This document shows positions 6,476 to 7,935 of a DNA stretch of 7,935 nt, piece after piece. Below the pieces are notes generated by a model. It worked only from the letters and a program-made list of their open reading frames with translations, had not been told where the DNA came from and did no database searches. How positions within the stretch are numbered: the first letter of the stretch is position 1; the number at the start of each line of letters is the position of its first letter. Origin of the DNA: an uncultured Odoribacter sp. (GTDB taxonomy: Bacteria > Bacteroidota > Bacteroidia > Bacteroidales > Marinifilaceae); the NCBI GenBank assembly GCA_947176455.1, contig CAMWQQ010000066.1:1-7935 (forward strand). The letters run 5' to 3'. A program made the position numbers and the translations under genes.

Positions 6476-6525
6476 TATCGTGGATAGGTGAAGGGGGAAT
6501 GGATATGAACTAAAACGAACCAGAT

Positions 6526-7839
6526 ATGATAAAGCACGGAAGAAAATGGATGGTGGCGGGATTGATTTTGATGTCGTTGCCACTTTTGGCTCAGGAGAAG
6601 CCTGAGGTTTGGAATTTGAAATCTTGTATAGACTATGCCCGGGAACGGAACATTCAAATCCGGAAAAGTCGGCTGGCTTTGGAGGAGAGCGTGGAAAGTC
6701 GGCAGGAAGCCAAAGCGCAACGCCTTCCTTCGTTGGCTTTTTCTTCGTCGCACAATTATGTGAATCGTCCGTGTATCGAGGTCGGAGATAAAAATACTTA
6801 TTCGGGGAGTTACGATTTGAATTCTTCGGTGACGCTGTATCAGGGGGGCAGACTGAAAAAGAACCTGCAACAAATGGATTTGCAGAATCAGGTGCAGGAG
6901 CTGGCGATTGAAGAGTCGGAGGACAACATCGAACTGGCGATAACGCAGGCTTTTCTGCAGTTGCTGTATGCACACGAGGCGGTGAAAATCAACGAGAATA
7001 CGGTGGAGGTTTCGCAGGCGCAACGGAACCGGGGCAGGGAGTTGATGAATGCCGGTTCGTTGTCGCAAGCTGATTTTGCGCAATTGGAGTCGCAATATAC
7101 TTCGGACAAATATCAGTTGGTGGTGGCGCAAAACGCTTTGGTGGATGCCCGGCTGGACTTGAAGCAATTGCTGGAGCTCGGCATCGGCGATTCGATGCAG
7201 TTGGCGATACCGGAATTGTCCGATGAAGATGTGCTGGTGGCTTTGCCTACCAAGGAAAATGTCTATCTGGCTGCTTTGGGAATTCGTCCGGAGGTGAAAT
7301 ACAATCAGTTGAATATAAAAATCGCCGGCGTGGAGAAGGAGAAAGCCTGGGCGGGCTATCTGCCGAGTCTCCGGTTGTCCGCCGGCGTGGGGACGAACCA
7401 TCTGTCCGGTAACCCTTGGGGTAGCCAGATGAAGCACAATTGGAGCGAGAACGTGGGCTTGACCTTGAGTGTGCCTATTTTCAGCAACCGTTCCAACAAG
7501 ACGGCGGTGAATCTTGCCAAATTGAACATTGAATATGCGGAACTGAATTATGAAAACGTGCAGAAAGATTTGTTGAAGTCCATTGAAAACGTATATCAGG
7601 CGGCGGTGTCGGCGCAGGAGCGTTATCGTTCGGCGCAGGAAAACCTGAGGGCGGTGGAGTTGTCTTTCAGCCTTACGCAGGAGCAGTTTTTTCTGGGGAT
7701 GAAAAATACGTTGGAGATGCTGACGGAACAGAATAATTTGTTGTCTGCCCGGTTGGAATCCGTTCAGGCGAAGTATATGGCGGTTTTGAACATACAATTG
7801 CTGAATTTCTATCAGGGCAAGGATATTGTAGTGGAGTAA
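6526..7839 (+). CDS. TolC-family outer-membrane efflux protein
   Basis: A 437-residue outer-membrane factor: a trimeric beta-barrel with a long periplasmic alpha-helical tunnel that gives an exit duct for a tripartite pump or type I secretion system. It has a signal peptide with probable cleavage after LLA (20-22) before QEK. The family's two internal OEP repeats are visible. Repeat one runs from WNLKSCIDYARERN (29-42) through the strand end SVTLYQGGRLKK (101-112) and the helical stretch LMNAGSLSQADFAQLESQY (173-191). Repeat two runs from AALGIRPEVKYNQLNIKIAGVEKEKA (249-274) through LTLSVPIFSNRSNK (312-325) to FFLGMKNTLEMLTEQNNLL (388-406). There is no lipobox, so it is not the lipoprotein OprM/NodT type. 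The next gene follows after 18 nt and looks like a periplasmic adaptor, so this heads an efflux operon. Substrate cannot be told. Confidence 0.92.
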   Translation: MIKHGRKWMVAGLILMSLPLLAQEKPEVWNLKSCIDYARERNIQIRKSRLALEESVESRQEAKAQRLPSLAFSSSHNYVNRPCIEVGDKNTYSGSYDLNSSVTLYQGGRLKKNLQQMDLQNQVQELAIEESEDNIELAITQAFLQLLYAHEAVKINENTVEVSQAQRNRGRELMNAGSLSQADFAQLESQYTSDKYQLVVAQNALVDARLDLKQLLELGIGDSMQLAIPELSDEDVLVALPTKENVYLAALGIRPEVKYNQLNIKIAGVEKEKAWAGYLPSLRLSAGVGTNHLSGNPWGSQMKHNWSENVGLTLSVPIFSNRSNKTAVNLAKLNIEYAELNYENVQKDLLKSIENVYQAAVSAQERYRSAQENLRAVELSFSLTQEQFFLGMKNTLEMLTEQNNLLSARLESVQAKYMAVLNIQLLNFYQGKDIVVE

Positions 7840-7857
7840 ATCAATTAAAATGTCAAT

Positions 7858-7935
7858 ATGATGAAAAAGAGAAAGTTTATCACAATTAGCGGGCTTGTCA
7901 TCGTGCTGGGTGCAGTTGCCTGGATGGTTCACGGT
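7858..7935 (+). CDS. Probable HlyD/MFP-type periplasmic adaptor, N-terminal fragment
   Basis: Only the first 26 codons are in the window: MMKKRKFITISGLVIVLGAV and six more residues, open to the right edge. A short basic start followed by a hydrophobic segment (about 7-24) is an N-terminal membrane anchor or uncleaved signal, as found in periplasmic adaptor subunits. The call depends mainly on position 18 nt downstream of a TolC-family gene, because adaptors commonly come next, followed by an RND or ABC permease. Two adjacent ATGs (7858 and 7861) are possible starts. The visible part has no domain that would prove the family or say which pump class it serves. Confidence 0.6.
   Translation, partial: MMKKRKFITISGLVIVLGAVAWMVHG

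Larger units (their letters stand above)
6242..6525. other. Divergent intergenic region, PCMD gene / tolC-like gene
   Basis: This 284-nt AT-rich stretch separates the two divergent genes. I see the promoters listed at 6259-6290 (minus) and 6444-6475 (plus) and no convincing gene. A 68-codon reading frame from 6285 on the plus strand overlaps the tolC promoter and has no recognisable features. No strong hairpin or riboswitch-like structure is evident. Confidence 0.6.

Noticed and set aside
6285..6491. A 68-codon plus-strand frame with a hydrophobic start, resembling a small secreted protein
   Set aside because: It overlaps the tolC promoter, has no plausible promoter of its own, ends in the tolC leader and shows no family resemblance. 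It could be revisited if conserved in relatives.
6379..7932. A 517-codon open frame on the minus strand opposite the tolC-like gene
   Set aside because: It is rich in His, Arg, Leu and Gln without domains and lies in exact codon register with the true gene. Its openness follows from the absence of TTA, CTA and TCA codons in tolC.
1..7935. Search for CRISPR arrays, transposases, integrases, toxin-antitoxin or defence genes
   Set aside because: No regularly spaced repeats, terminal inverted repeats or matching protein motifs were seen. The partial tRNA-Ser is a possible integration site in principle, but its 3' half is outside the window.

Overview
The window looks like a chromosomal housekeeping segment from a member of the Bacteroidota, most likely Bacteroidales. 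Four things point there: promoters of the TTTG-N19/20-TAnnTTTG type instead of sigma-70 boxes, AT-rich leaders with no Shine-Dalgarno sequence before most genes, a PCMD-type secreted protein, and the overall protein resemblance. Genus cannot be fixed from the sequence. Codon choice looks uniform and I see no insertion sequence, phage gene, CRISPR array or other sign of recent transfer.

Layout from left to right. (1) Minus strand, 1-41: the 5' half of tRNA-Ser(UGA), cut by the window edge, with a near-perfect promoter at 53-83. (2) Minus strand, 148-3974: three genes in the order mtaB (tRNA methylthiotransferase), a UDP-glucuronate 4-epimerase-like sugar-nucleotide epimerase, and nhaA (Na+/H+ antiporter). 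The epimerase and nhaA are only 4 nt apart and almost certainly share a transcript. mtaB is separated from them by 163 nt that carry one or two further promoters. (3) Plus strand, 4143-5282: lpxB (lipid-A-disaccharide synthase), divergent from mtaB. (4) Minus strand, 5276-6241: a secreted PCMD-domain protein, convergent with lpxB and overlapping its end by 7 nt. (5) Plus strand, 6526 to the right edge: a TolC-family outer-membrane factor followed after 18 nt by the first 26 codons of a probable periplasmic adaptor, the beginning of a tripartite efflux operon.

Most of the products serve the envelope (lipid A synthesis, a sugar nucleotide for surface polysaccharide, ion homeostasis, efflux), with translation genes (tRNA-Ser, MtaB) alongside. 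I found no convincing new multi-gene system. The points most worth a second look are the tight epimerase-nhaA pairing, an expanded loop in NhaA placed just before its pH-sensor glutamate, the fully overlapping divergent mtaB/lpxB promoters, and the tail-to-tail overlap of lpxB with a PCMD protein of unknown function.
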